Assembly (NCBI GenBank): GCA_047626155.1
Contig: JBLHRR010000171.1
Location: forward strand, 1 to 11,585
DNA from: CALGLS01 sp047626155
Lineage (GTDB): Bacteria > Bacteroidota > Bacteroidia > Chitinophagales > Saprospiraceae
Direction: 5' to 3'
Length of the DNA stretch: 11,585 bases
Below the pieces are notes generated by a model. The model searched no databases, had not been told where the DNA came from, and worked only from the letters and a program-made list of their open reading frames with translations. Of the stretch, positions 1 to 6,741 are shown one piece after another; the stretch's first letter is position 1, and each line of letters begins with the position of its first letter. The position numbers were made by a program, and so were the translations under genes.

Positions 1-146
1 TTGCCAAGGGAAAGAAACTCCTTTTTTCCGTCTTTCTGATAAGTTAATTGTAATACTTGGACGTTTTCTAAACTTTTATATTTTAGTGAACGTATTGTTA
101 TATCTATATCCAATGGACAGGCATCATCATTAATTATCAAAAGAAA
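1..146. promoter_or_regulatory. Leader region of metZ, with a possible divergent S-box-like trace
   Basis: This is the non-coding stretch ahead of the metZ start. On the + strand a weak Bacteroidota-type promoter can be proposed: TTG at 57-59, a 19-nt spacer, then TATTTTAG at 79-86. The latter agrees only partly with the TAnnTTTG -7 consensus. No Shine-Dalgarno site precedes the ATG, which is normal for the phylum. On the - strand, positions 43 down to 1 begin with TTATCAGAAAGACGGA and end with CCTTGGCAA, resembling the 5' half of a SAM-I (S-box) riboswitch that would continue beyond the left edge toward a divergent gene. The kink-turn bases normally found between these two blocks are not seen, so that reading is weak. 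Confidence 0.2.
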
Positions 147-1319
147 ATGAAAAAATCAAAATTCGAAACGCTGGCCATTCGTACACAAGTACCTGAAAGC
201 GCACAAAAAGAGCACTCGGTTCCCTTGTATCTCACCTCTAGTTTCACTTTTGACTCAGCTGAGGACGGTGCAGCTATTTTTAGTGGCGAACAGGAAGGGA
301 ATCTTTATTCTCGTTTCTCAAATCCGAATACAGATGAGTTTATTGCCAAATTGAAATTGATGGAAGACTGCGAAGCTGGAGTGGCAACCGCTTCCGGAAT
401 GGCCGCTGTTTATACAGCAATGGCTGCTCATTTGTGTGTCGGAGATCATGTTTTGGCCGCCTCTGCTATTTTTGGAAATTCTAGATATATCCTGAGTAAT
501 ATTCTTTCGAAAATGGGCGTTACTGCTACTTTTGTGGAGGTCGACAACAATAAGGCCTGGGAAGAGGCCGTCCAGAAAAACACAAAATTACTTTACGTAG
601 AAAGTCCTTCAAATCCAACTTTAAAAACGGCAGATCTAGAATTCCTGGGACAGCTTTGCAAAGCAAACAACATTTGTTATGTCATGGATAATTGTTTTGC
701 AACACCATACTTACAACAACCTGCAAAGTATGGAGCTGACCTTGTTCTACATTCAGCTACTAAGTATATTGATGGTCAGGGACGTGTGCTGGGTGGAGCT
801 ATCCTGGGAAAAGAAGAACCTGTAAAAGCTTGTTACGATTTCCTAAGAAGAACCGGTGCAAGTCTCTCTCCCTTCAATGCCTGGGTGCTTTCGAAAAGCT
901 TGGAAACATTAGGACTTCGCATGGACAGACATTGTAGTAATGCGCTCGCAGTGGCCAAATTCCTGGAAGGACATAAAGAGGTATCCAATGTTATTTATCC
1001 CCATTTAGAATCCTATAACCAATATGATTTGGCTAAAAAACAAATGTCTCAAGGAGGGGGATTGGTTGGTTGTGAAATCAAAGGAAGCCTAGAAAAAGGG
1101 AGACGTTTTCTGAATAATCTAACAATGCATTCTCTGACGGCTAATTTAGGAGACAGTAGAAGTATTGCCACTCATCCGGCTTCAACTACGCATGCTCGTT
1201 TAACAGAACAGGAACAATTGGAAATTGGAATTACGCCGGGATTCGTTCGCTTTTCTGTAGGTTTAGAGCATGTTGATGATATTATTATAGATATAGAAGA
1301 GGCTTTGAATAGGCTCTGA
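147..1319 (+). CDS. metZ: O-succinylhomoserine sulfhydrylase-like PLP enzyme (Cys/Met metabolism family)
   Basis: This cytosolic PLP-dependent enzyme of the Cys/Met metabolism fold-type I family probably converts O-succinyl- (or O-acetyl-) homoserine plus sulfide to homocysteine in methionine synthesis. At 390 residues it is full length. Visible family marks are YSRFSNPN at 54-61 (phosphate-binding Tyr and Arg), SGMAA at 83-87, the cofactor-ring Asp181 in MDNCFATP, Lys206 in HSATKYIDGQGRVLGG (the Schiff-base lysine), the SRSIATHPASTTH block at 337-349, and Arg368 in GFVRFSVGLEH (substrate carboxylate). The GQGRVLGG stretch after the lysine is typical of the sulfhydrylase branch, but cystathionine gamma-synthase or methionine gamma-lyase activity cannot be excluded by eye. 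The next gene is convergent, so metZ looks monocistronic. Its last codons form one arm of an inverted repeat that spans the stop codon. Confidence 0.88.
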   Translation: MKKSKFETLAIRTQVPESAQKEHSVPLYLTSSFTFDSAEDGAAIFSGEQEGNLYSRFSNPNTDEFIAKLKLMEDCEAGVATASGMAAVYTAMAAHLCVGDHVLAASAIFGNSRYILSNILSKMGVTATFVEVDNNKAWEEAVQKNTKLLYVESPSNPTLKTADLEFLGQLCKANNICYVMDNCFATPYLQQPAKYGADLVLHSATKYIDGQGRVLGGAILGKEEPVKACYDFLRRTGASLSPFNAWVLSKSLETLGLRMDRHCSNALAVAKFLEGHKEVSNVIYPHLESYNQYDLAKKQMSQGGGLVGCEIKGSLEKGRRFLNNLTMHSLTANLGDSRSIATHPASTTHARLTEQEQLEIGITPGFVRFSVGLEHVDDIIIDIEEALNRL

Positions 1320-1339
1320 TCACCCTTTCAAAGCCTCTT
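1297..1339 (+). terminator. 13-bp perfect inverted repeat spanning the metZ stop codon
   Basis: AAGAGGCTTTGAA at 1297-1309 is perfectly complementary to TTCAAAGCCTCTT at 1327-1339, with a 17-nt loop that holds the TGA stop (1317-1319). The left arm is coding sequence for the end of MetZ. In RNA this would be a stable hairpin at the 3' end of the message. No T-run follows directly (the sequence goes AGTATTACACAAAAAA), so it is not a classic intrinsic terminator. It may act as a 3'-end stabiliser, or work with the larger palindrome just downstream. Confidence 0.5.
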
Positions 1340-1350
1340 AGTATTACACA

Positions 1351-1454
1351 AAAAATAATTTCCCGATTTCTTTTCGTGGAAACAATTATGTAAACCACTC
1401 TCCCTGTGGTCGTTTTGATTTACATAATCGTTTCCAAATCGGGATTTAATTTTT
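1351..1454. terminator. Long nested palindrome between convergent genes, probable bidirectional terminator
   Basis: Four nested stems share one axis. From outside in they are AAAAAT (1351-1356) with ATTTTT (1449-1454); TCCCGATTT (1361-1369) with AAATCGGGA (1436-1444); GGAAAC (1378-1383) with GTTTCC (1430-1435), continuing after one mismatch as ATTATGTAAA (1385-1394) with TTTACATAAT (1419-1428); and CCAC (1395-1398) with GTGG (1406-1409) around a 7-nt loop. Internal loops or bulges are 1370-1377 and 1410-1418. A-rich on the left and T-rich on the right, it gives a U-tract after the hairpin on either strand. It lies between the ends of metZ and the FG-GAP gene, where a shared terminator is expected. 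It is longer and more elaborate than a usual terminator. Confidence 0.6.
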
Positions 1455-1504
1455 CGTTGTTATCTACTCTGCTAACAAGAATTTAACGTGGAGGACAGAC
1501 CTGA

Positions 1505-3751
1505 TTATTCCACCATAAATTTAACAACCTTTAACAATTCTCCGCTAGTAACTTTACAGTAATACATACCGCCCGCTAAACGACTAATGTCCATAATTTG
1601 CTGACGGCCTACCCCTGATTGTTCTCCAACCTTTCTGCCCAGGTTATCGTAGCAACGTAAGAAGGTTTTCTGATCTCCATTCCCATTAATGGTAAATGTG
1701 ATTCTATCTGATGCCGGATTTGGTTTAATCTTAATTTCCAGCATCTCTGTAATATTATTGTTGGGAGAAACACCGGTATCTGTTTGTATATCTGTGTGGT
1801 AAATACTGATGCCTCCTCTTCTATTTCCAATCACCATTTCCATTGTACCGCTATTAGTCAGATCTCTCAAGGCAATATGTGTTCGTTCTCCAGCGATAAC
1901 AGCTCCTATCTCATTCCCTTCAAAAGTAAAAAGGCCATCTAAGTTGTCGTCAATATTTTCGTATTTCATAACCTGTGCATCCAAAGTACCTAAGTATAAA
2001 CTGTACTGGTTTTGATATTCAACAAAAATTGGAGAAGCGTTTCCTGTAGAAGCAGCAAACCTGGTGTCAACTCCACCAAGGAATTGAACATTTGGACTGA
2101 TGCTAGCATCCGGTTCAAACAAAGGGTTTGCACTAGATCCGATGTTTTTATAAAAATTCACATAACCATTTCTAACGCCAATGACCAAATCATTCAGGCC
2201 GTCTCTATCGAGGTCAATAATTTCTGGAGTGGAACGCTGGGTTGCGTCAATATTCATCCAGGGAAAAACAACAGGGCCAAAGCTTATGGGGTTCTCAGGG
2301 CCAGCTGTATTCTCAAAATAGAACAATTGCCCCTGCTCCTCACCAACCACTAAATCCATATCTCCATCATTATCCATATCGCCAAGTTCTGGTGATAAAT
2401 CGTAGTTTAAAGTATAGTCACTCATGGTTAAATAATCGTCATCAATCATTTCGAAGGCAGGTTCCGTATTCGTTCCAATGTTATAAAACAAAGTCAACCT
2501 TGGATCTCTTGCGCCACCAGGTACAAAGTAGGTTTCATTTCCAATCAAGAGATCTAGTAAGCCATCTGCATTGAAATCAGCAAATGTTGGACTGGCACCA
2601 GAACCCATATCTAACATTTCATCTACAAAAAGCCGTTCTGATGTTTTTTCAAAAATGGGTGATTCGTCCGTGTTGGTATTTCTATAGTAATGCACGCAAT
2701 TGAAATCCTCTCCACCGAGTTCGCCTTTATTCGAAGAGACCAACAGATCTCGATTTCCATCATTATTTACATCAATGAAAAAGCTTGCAGGGAAAGTGAC
2801 CACATAGGCCGACTCGTTGTAACTTGGATAGGCGCAGTCCTGATCTGTGTACCAGGGAGAGTTACTATCGCCACCATTTACGGCAAGCAATATTTCTTCT
2901 CCATTTACATCTCCTAGCATTAACTCTTTATCTCCGTCGTTGTCTTCGTCAAATAATAACAAAGTACTTCCGGCATGACGTTGAAGTGCTCCAACTTGGA
3001 AAGCACTAGCACAGGAATCAAGACCAGGACTTAAATCGAGACAACCAGAAAGTCCACTTTCATAAACTCTACCCAGACATTGATCCTCTATTACAAAATG
3101 AAGGCTGTCTTTCCCAAAACCATTTTCTACGGAAGTATTTTTATACCAGTATATATAACCACCGCCATTGCCGAATGTAATGATATCCAAATCACCATCG
3201 TAATCAATATCATCTACAGCCGGGTAATCTTCTGTACTAACATAAAGATTCGTTCTTATTCCATTTGGTAGAGGGAAATAGATGAGGTTTTTATCATTGT
3301 CATAAAAATTAAACCGTTCAAAGTGCAATTCATTATTTTCGAAAAATCCCTTGTAAACCAAGAAACCATCCACCCCTGGAAAATCACTGTAGCTGAAAAT
3401 ATCCATTGCTCCATCACCGTCGAAATCGCGAAGAAGTACCCATTGGGTTAGCTTAGGGAAATTCTTAGCATATTTTGGTTCGAAATCATAATCCACCTCA
3501 TTGGCTGTTCCTCCATTGATAAACGTTAAATGAACATTTCCGACCCGGTCAAAAATATACAGGTCCTCAATGCCATCATCATTCAAATCGACAGCAGAAA
3601 ACTGAGGGGAATTCAGACCACCTGTAAGACCATTCCTGTAGGTTTTTCCATCCACAATGAAGTCAACGTCCGCAAAGGGATAATCCTGAGCGTATCCGAA
3701 AAGGGCGGTTAAAAGTAAGCAAGAGGTAATTATTAGAGCCTTGATTTTCAT
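1505..3751 (-). CDS. Secreted FG-GAP/VCBS repeat protein with T9SS C-terminal sorting domain
   Basis: This 748-aa protein is probably exported through Sec and then across the outer membrane by the type IX secretion system. Residues 1-21 form a signal peptide (Lys-rich start, hydrophobic LIITSCLLLTALFGY, cleavage near AQD). The body carries repeated calcium-loop motifs of FG-GAP/VCBS type, for example DLNDDGIED at 55-63, DFDGDGAMD (109-117), DIDYDGDLD (181-189), DEDNDGDKE, DVNNDGNRD (327-335), DFNADGLLD (392-400), DMDNDGDMD and DLDRDGLND, which predict a beta-propeller with bound Ca2+. Residues from about 671 to 748 read as a type A sorting domain: KPNPASDRITF, then GRKV, then LAGGMYYCKVTSG and a lysine-containing C-terminus. 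The ligand or substrate is unknown, and no catalytic domain is recognisable. The gene diverges from the 164-bp element and the HAD gene and stands alone. Confidence 0.85.
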   Translation of the reverse strand: MKIKALIITSCLLLTALFGYAQDYPFADVDFIVDGKTYRNGLTGGLNSPQFSAVDLNDDGIEDLYIFDRVGNVHLTFINGGTANEVDYDFEPKYAKNFPKLTQWVLLRDFDGDGAMDIFSYSDFPGVDGFLVYKGFFENNELHFERFNFYDNDKNLIYFPLPNGIRTNLYVSTEDYPAVDDIDYDGDLDIITFGNGGGYIYWYKNTSVENGFGKDSLHFVIEDQCLGRVYESGLSGCLDLSPGLDSCASAFQVGALQRHAGSTLLLFDEDNDGDKELMLGDVNGEEILLAVNGGDSNSPWYTDQDCAYPSYNESAYVVTFPASFFIDVNNDGNRDLLVSSNKGELGGEDFNCVHYYRNTNTDESPIFEKTSERLFVDEMLDMGSGASPTFADFNADGLLDLLIGNETYFVPGGARDPRLTLFYNIGTNTEPAFEMIDDDYLTMSDYTLNYDLSPELGDMDNDGDMDLVVGEEQGQLFYFENTAGPENPISFGPVVFPWMNIDATQRSTPEIIDLDRDGLNDLVIGVRNGYVNFYKNIGSSANPLFEPDASISPNVQFLGGVDTRFAASTGNASPIFVEYQNQYSLYLGTLDAQVMKYENIDDNLDGLFTFEGNEIGAVIAGERTHIALRDLTNSGTMEMVIGNRRGGISIYHTDIQTDTGVSPNNNITEMLEIKIKPNPASDRITFTINGNGDQKTFLRCYDNLGRKVGEQSGVGRQQIMDISRLAGGMYYCKVTSGELLKVVKFMVE

Positions 3752-3785
3752 AATGATATCTAGTTTTCACAATGATACAAAAACG

Positions 3786-3809
3786 ATGGTATAGATTAAC
3801 ATCTACCAT
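3786..3809. promoter_or_regulatory. Short inverted repeat upstream of the FG-GAP gene
   Basis: ATGGTATAGAT (3786-3796) and ATCTACCAT (3801-3809) are inverted around TAAC, with a 2-nt bulge in the left arm. The site lies 35-58 bp upstream of the start of the secreted FG-GAP gene, where an operator or a 5'-UTR hairpin would be expected. No regulator is identifiable and the match may be chance. Confidence 0.25.
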
Positions 3810-3863
3810 TCTTTCTTTTTATTGTTGTAGCTACCTACTGACAAAAAGAAGCTATTGTTTAGT

Positions 3864-4027
3864 TAGAGTTTATGCTGAAATGTTTTGTTTAGGAATCAAA
3901 TAGATGTTTTTTTTCAGAACGAAGCTCTTTTTTGAGTTCGTAGCCTTAGCTACGGGCGAACTAAAAGCTGAAGTGCTGGATAAAAAGATCATTTAAGAAC
4001 ATACAAATTATTTTGGAATAAACTCTA
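3864..4027 (+). mobile_element. 164-bp MITE-like element, copy 1
   Basis: This non-coding unit is repeated in inverted orientation at 6742-6905. Hand alignment shows 155 of 164 identical bases and no indels. Its ends are inverted repeats: TAGAGTTTAT at 3864-3873 matches ATAAACTCTA at 4018-4027, and with mismatches the similarity extends to roughly 25 bp. The outermost TA could be a duplicated target dinucleotide, as for IS630/Tc1-mariner-type elements. A central hairpin is present: AGTTCG (3935-3940) with CGAACT (3957-3962), enclosing TAGC, loop CTTA, GCTA. No ORF of useful length lies inside, so if mobile it must be moved by a transposase encoded elsewhere. Its right end faces the HAD gene and its left end the upstream region of the FG-GAP gene. 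Confidence 0.8.
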
Positions 4028-4121
4028 TCATATAACGTAAAAATAAAGATCCGGTTTGAGCAAGTCAGATAATCCTTTGCATTTCGCTATACAAATTCGG
4101 TCTTTTCCCTATATTCGTCGC

Positions 4122-4802
4122 ATGAAATACCAAACCTTACTCTTTGATGCTGACAATACCCTCTGGGATTTTGACCTTTCGGAGAAATTTGCGCTGTTCC
4201 GTGTTTTAGCGGAGGAAAATATTGAATTTGATCCTGACATGATGGAGACCTGGCACGGGGTGAATAAGTTGTGCTGGCACCAGTTGGAAGAAGGACTTTT
4301 AACTGCCGAGGATCTACGCTGGGTTCGCTGGGAACGGTTCTTTGAGCAACTCCAAAAATCAGGGGATTATAAGAAAATCGGGGAACGCTATTCCATGCAT
4401 CTCGGTACGACTGACTTTATGATTCCGGGCGCTAAAGCTTTGTTAGATAAACTGAGTGTGCAGCGGAATTTGGTTTTGGTTACCAATGGACTAAAGGAAG
4501 TACAGCGGAAGCGTTTACAGAATACGAATATTGAACATTACTTTGATGCGATCATCATCTCCGACGAGATTGGGGTTTCAAAACCTCATACCGCTTTCTT
4601 TGATCATGTCTTTGCAGAAATTGAGCAGCCGGTGAAATCAAATACCTTAATGATTGGTGACAGTTTGAGTTCAGATATTTTGGGTGGGAATAATTATGGT
4701 TTGGATACTTGTTGGTATAATCCGAAGAAGAAAGAGGCGAATTCTGGGGTTGTTGCGACTTATGAGATTAAGGAGTTGGAGGAGTTGTGGAAGATTATTT
4801 AG
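4122..4802 (+). CDS. yjjG: YjjG-type HAD-superfamily pyrimidine nucleotidase
   Basis: This 226-aa HAD hydrolase closely resembles the YjjG family, which dephosphorylates pyrimidine nucleoside monophosphates, including non-canonical ones, in the cytosol. Motif I is FDADNTL with nucleophile Asp9 and acid/base Asp11; motif II is VTNG with Thr121; motif III is Lys154 in GVSKP; motif IV is GDSLSSD with Asp180 and Asp185. Helical cap residues lie between about 15 and 95. YjjG-like landmarks are NKLCW near 48-52 and SDILGGNNYGLDTCWYN at 184-200. An in-frame TTG at 4056 would add 22 residues, but the ATG at 4122 places motif I at the usual distance from the N-terminus and is preferred. The stop overlaps that of the convergent transporter gene by 8 bp. 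Copy 1 of the 164-bp element ends 94 bp upstream. Confidence 0.82.
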   Translation: MKYQTLLFDADNTLWDFDLSEKFALFRVLAEENIEFDPDMMETWHGVNKLCWHQLEEGLLTAEDLRWVRWERFFEQLQKSGDYKKIGERYSMHLGTTDFMIPGAKALLDKLSVQRNLVLVTNGLKEVQRKRLQNTNIEHYFDAIIISDEIGVSKPHTAFFDHVFAEIEQPVKSNTLMIGDSLSSDILGGNNYGLDTCWYNPKKKEANSGVVATYEIKELEELWKII

Positions 4803-5715
4803 TAAAAAAACCTACCAAAGTCTTCACCTGCCCATTTATAAAAAGCACCCCTGTCAACAACAAAGTCGCAGCGAACACAGATTGGGAAGACACGAATTCT
4901 GAGTTCAACCAAGCACCTAAAAACAATGCAATCACAGGATTTACAAAAGCGGAGGTAGAGACCTTGTCCGGGGATACTTTTTTTATCAAATAATTGAAAG
5001 CGGAAAAGGTAAGAACCGAACCAATGATAATCAAATATAAGAGTGCCCAAATTGCAATAGGAGGCACCGCTCCTATTTCAAAACCCGTCCATTCTCCTAA
5101 TCCAAGACTGATGACAAACATCATCAAACCGCCAAAAAACATTTGTAGCGCCGCACTTTGAAAAATGGAATCTGGCAGGTCTGCATCTTTCATCCAAATC
5201 AAGGAAAAGCCCCAGGTCAGCAATGCTATAAAGATGGCGGCAACACCTATCAACCATTCTGGGTTAGATCCAAACTCCGGTTGCTCTCCCAAAAAGTACA
5301 TCCCGATCAAGCCAATAATTACGCCTGCCCAGCTATATCTATTTGGTTTCTGACTGCGCATCGACCACATTAAAAATACGACAACCAATGGTTGGAAAGC
5401 TACCACCAAGGATGTAATCCCAGAGTCCATGAACTTTAAAGACCAGACAACCAGTCCATTACCTATAGCAAAAAACATGAATCCCGCAATAATGGTATTT
5501 TTAAGTTGTATTTTAGTAATGGGGCTTTTGTTCTTAGATCGGCTGATGAAGTACAGTAAAGCCCCTGCTATGACGAAACGAGTTCCTGCATAAATAAAAG
5601 GCGGCACCGAGCGTATGCCCCAAGCATTCGCTAAATAAGTCGATCCCCATACCACATAAATCAAAAAAAAAGAAACTCCAATTAACCAGAATTCCTTATC
5701 CTTGTTATTTAACAT
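4795..5715 (-). CDS. EamA-family (DMT superfamily) transporter
   Basis: This 306-aa inner-membrane protein has about ten predicted hydrophobic segments and two EamA halves (roughly residues 14-142 and 155-295). The N-terminal half contains the block VVWGSTYLANAWGIRSVPPF at 21-40, followed by YAGTRFVIAG, which is characteristic of YedA-like exporters. The second half has FSLIWMKD at about 170-177 and ends with FVNPVIALFLGAWLNSE. The family includes exporters of amino acids, nucleotide precursors and other metabolites; the substrate here cannot be assigned. The 3' end overlaps the HAD gene convergently. Upstream, 56 bp separate it from the zinc-ribbon gene on the same strand, and a hairpin lies in that gap, so co-transcription is uncertain. 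Confidence 0.88.
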   Translation of the reverse strand: MLNNKDKEFWLIGVSFFLIYVVWGSTYLANAWGIRSVPPFIYAGTRFVIAGALLYFISRSKNKSPITKIQLKNTIIAGFMFFAIGNGLVVWSLKFMDSGITSLVVAFQPLVVVFLMWSMRSQKPNRYSWAGVIIGLIGMYFLGEQPEFGSNPEWLIGVAAIFIALLTWGFSLIWMKDADLPDSIFQSAALQMFFGGLMMFVISLGLGEWTGFEIGAVPPIAIWALLYLIIIGSVLTFSAFNYLIKKVSPDKVSTSAFVNPVIALFLGAWLNSEFVSSQSVFAATLLLTGVLFINGQVKTLVGFFTK

Positions 5716-5742
5716 CTAATATTTTTTTCTAAGCTAAATTAA

Positions 5743-5760
5743 AATTGGCATTCGCCAATT
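5743..5760 (-). terminator. Hairpin between the zinc-ribbon and EamA genes
   Basis: AATTGGC (5743-5749) and GCCAATT (5754-5760) form a perfect 7-bp stem with a 4-nt loop. On the - strand the stem is preceded by an A-run and followed by a T-rich stretch (TTAATTT), so it can end transcripts of the zinc-ribbon gene, whose stop lies 12 bp upstream. The long T-run on the + strand would also allow termination in that direction. It lies directly upstream of the EamA start. Confidence 0.5.
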
Positions 5761-5771
5761 ATTTTTTTCAC

Positions 5772-6734
5772 CTACAAATTACGCCCACTCAGTTTCTTTA
5801 ACAAATGCATCATCTTGACATTTATAGCTGGGTTAGCGTTGAAGAATTTGCCATTAATAACCAACCATTCTTCAGAAAGTTCAATGCTTTTAATCTCTTT
5901 GTAATTTAATTGTTGAGGTTTATTAAAATGTGCTTTCCAATAAAGGTTTTTATCAGTTAAAGCAAAGCCTTCCCGGCAAGATCCAAAGATGGTTTGATCG
6001 CAGATTAAAAATACCTTCTCAATAGCATCTGCAAAAAGGAAAAAGTCCAAGGCATTTTTGAGCTTTAGTTTAGGCATATCATTAATATTGCTATACCATT
6101 TCTCCTGTTCTTCTTCTAAATTGAGGTAGTCCAAAATCATATCTCCTAAATACTGATCCGCAATGGATCGATCCTGATATTGCATTACCTTTTCACTGAG
6201 CGGACTGTCGTGAACGTCTCCTGCTTCTATAATCAGAAAGCGATTCAAAAGCGTCTCAAACTTTTCAGAAAGGTATTCATCAACCTCGCGAGCTGCGTTG
6301 GGTGATTGATCGGAATGTAATAAATAGGATTGCTCTGCCATATCCTTTGCTTCGTTATCAAAAGACTTCAGGAAGGAAGAATCATAAAAAGTATTGACAT
6401 AGTCATCGAAATAATCACTATTACCTTCTGCTTCTAATCGTTCTCTTAATGTCTTTAGAAAGTAGGTCCGGAACTGGACGGGTAGGCGAACACTTTCTCC
6501 GAAATCCAAGGGATATTTTGCGCTGTATATACTGTGTACTCGATTAGAATGCCCTTCATTTTCTCTGTTCATTTTCAGAACCTCTCCACAATGAATACAA
6601 AAGGCAGCTTCCTCTTCATTCAATTTATTGCAATGCACACAGGTATTTACCAAAAGAGATTGTTTTGCCCCACAGTCAGGACAAAACTGCGCGCCTTCTG
6701 GCAATTCGCTTTTACATTGGTAACAGTTTCTCAT
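5772..6734 (-). CDS. Double zinc-ribbon protein with uncharacterised C-terminal region
   Basis: This 320-aa protein has no signal peptide or membrane segment. The N-terminus has two zinc ribbons: Cys4, Cys7, Cys18, Cys21 (CYQC and CPDC) and Cys32, Cys35, Cys46, Cys49 (CVHC and CIHC). Residues 75-245 are predicted mainly helical and are not recognised. Residues about 246-318 (FGSCREGFALTDKNLYWKA, then YKEIKSIELSEEWLVING) look like a small PH-like beta domain of the kind that follows zinc ribbons in bacterial proteins, a fold guess from the pattern of strands only. Function is unknown; a scaffolding or regulatory role is inference. The start is fixed by the first ribbon beginning at residue 4. 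The 164-bp element ends only 7 bp ahead of the ATG, so the native promoter has been displaced or lies within the element. Confidence 0.75.
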   Translation of the reverse strand: MRNCYQCKSELPEGAQFCPDCGAKQSLLVNTCVHCNKLNEEEAAFCIHCGEVLKMNRENEGHSNRVHSIYSAKYPLDFGESVRLPVQFRTYFLKTLRERLEAEGNSDYFDDYVNTFYDSSFLKSFDNEAKDMAEQSYLLHSDQSPNAAREVDEYLSEKFETLLNRFLIIEAGDVHDSPLSEKVMQYQDRSIADQYLGDMILDYLNLEEEQEKWYSNINDMPKLKLKNALDFFLFADAIEKVFLICDQTIFGSCREGFALTDKNLYWKAHFNKPQQLNYKEIKSIELSEEWLVINGKFFNANPAINVKMMHLLKKLSGRNL

Positions 6735-6741
6735 TGTCTAT

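Noticed and set aside
1357..1450. Integron attC site or tRNA-like structure in the nested palindrome
   Set aside because: The RYYYAAC/GTTRRRY core boxes are not at the ends, no integrase or cassette array is nearby, and the stems do not fold as a cloverleaf.
1809..3712. Several + strand ORFs of 60-113 codons inside the FG-GAP gene
   Set aside because: They are antisense shadows of the repeat-rich 748-aa gene, with low-complexity translations and no family features.
4056..4121. Upstream in-frame TTG start extending the HAD protein by 22 residues
   Set aside because: The extra residues precede motif I with no HAD-like content, whereas the ATG at 4122 puts the catalytic Asp at residue 9 as in YjjG relatives.
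4684..5373. Small + strand ORFs at the HAD/EamA junction and within the EamA gene
   Set aside because: They overlap well-supported genes in other frames and have implausible composition.
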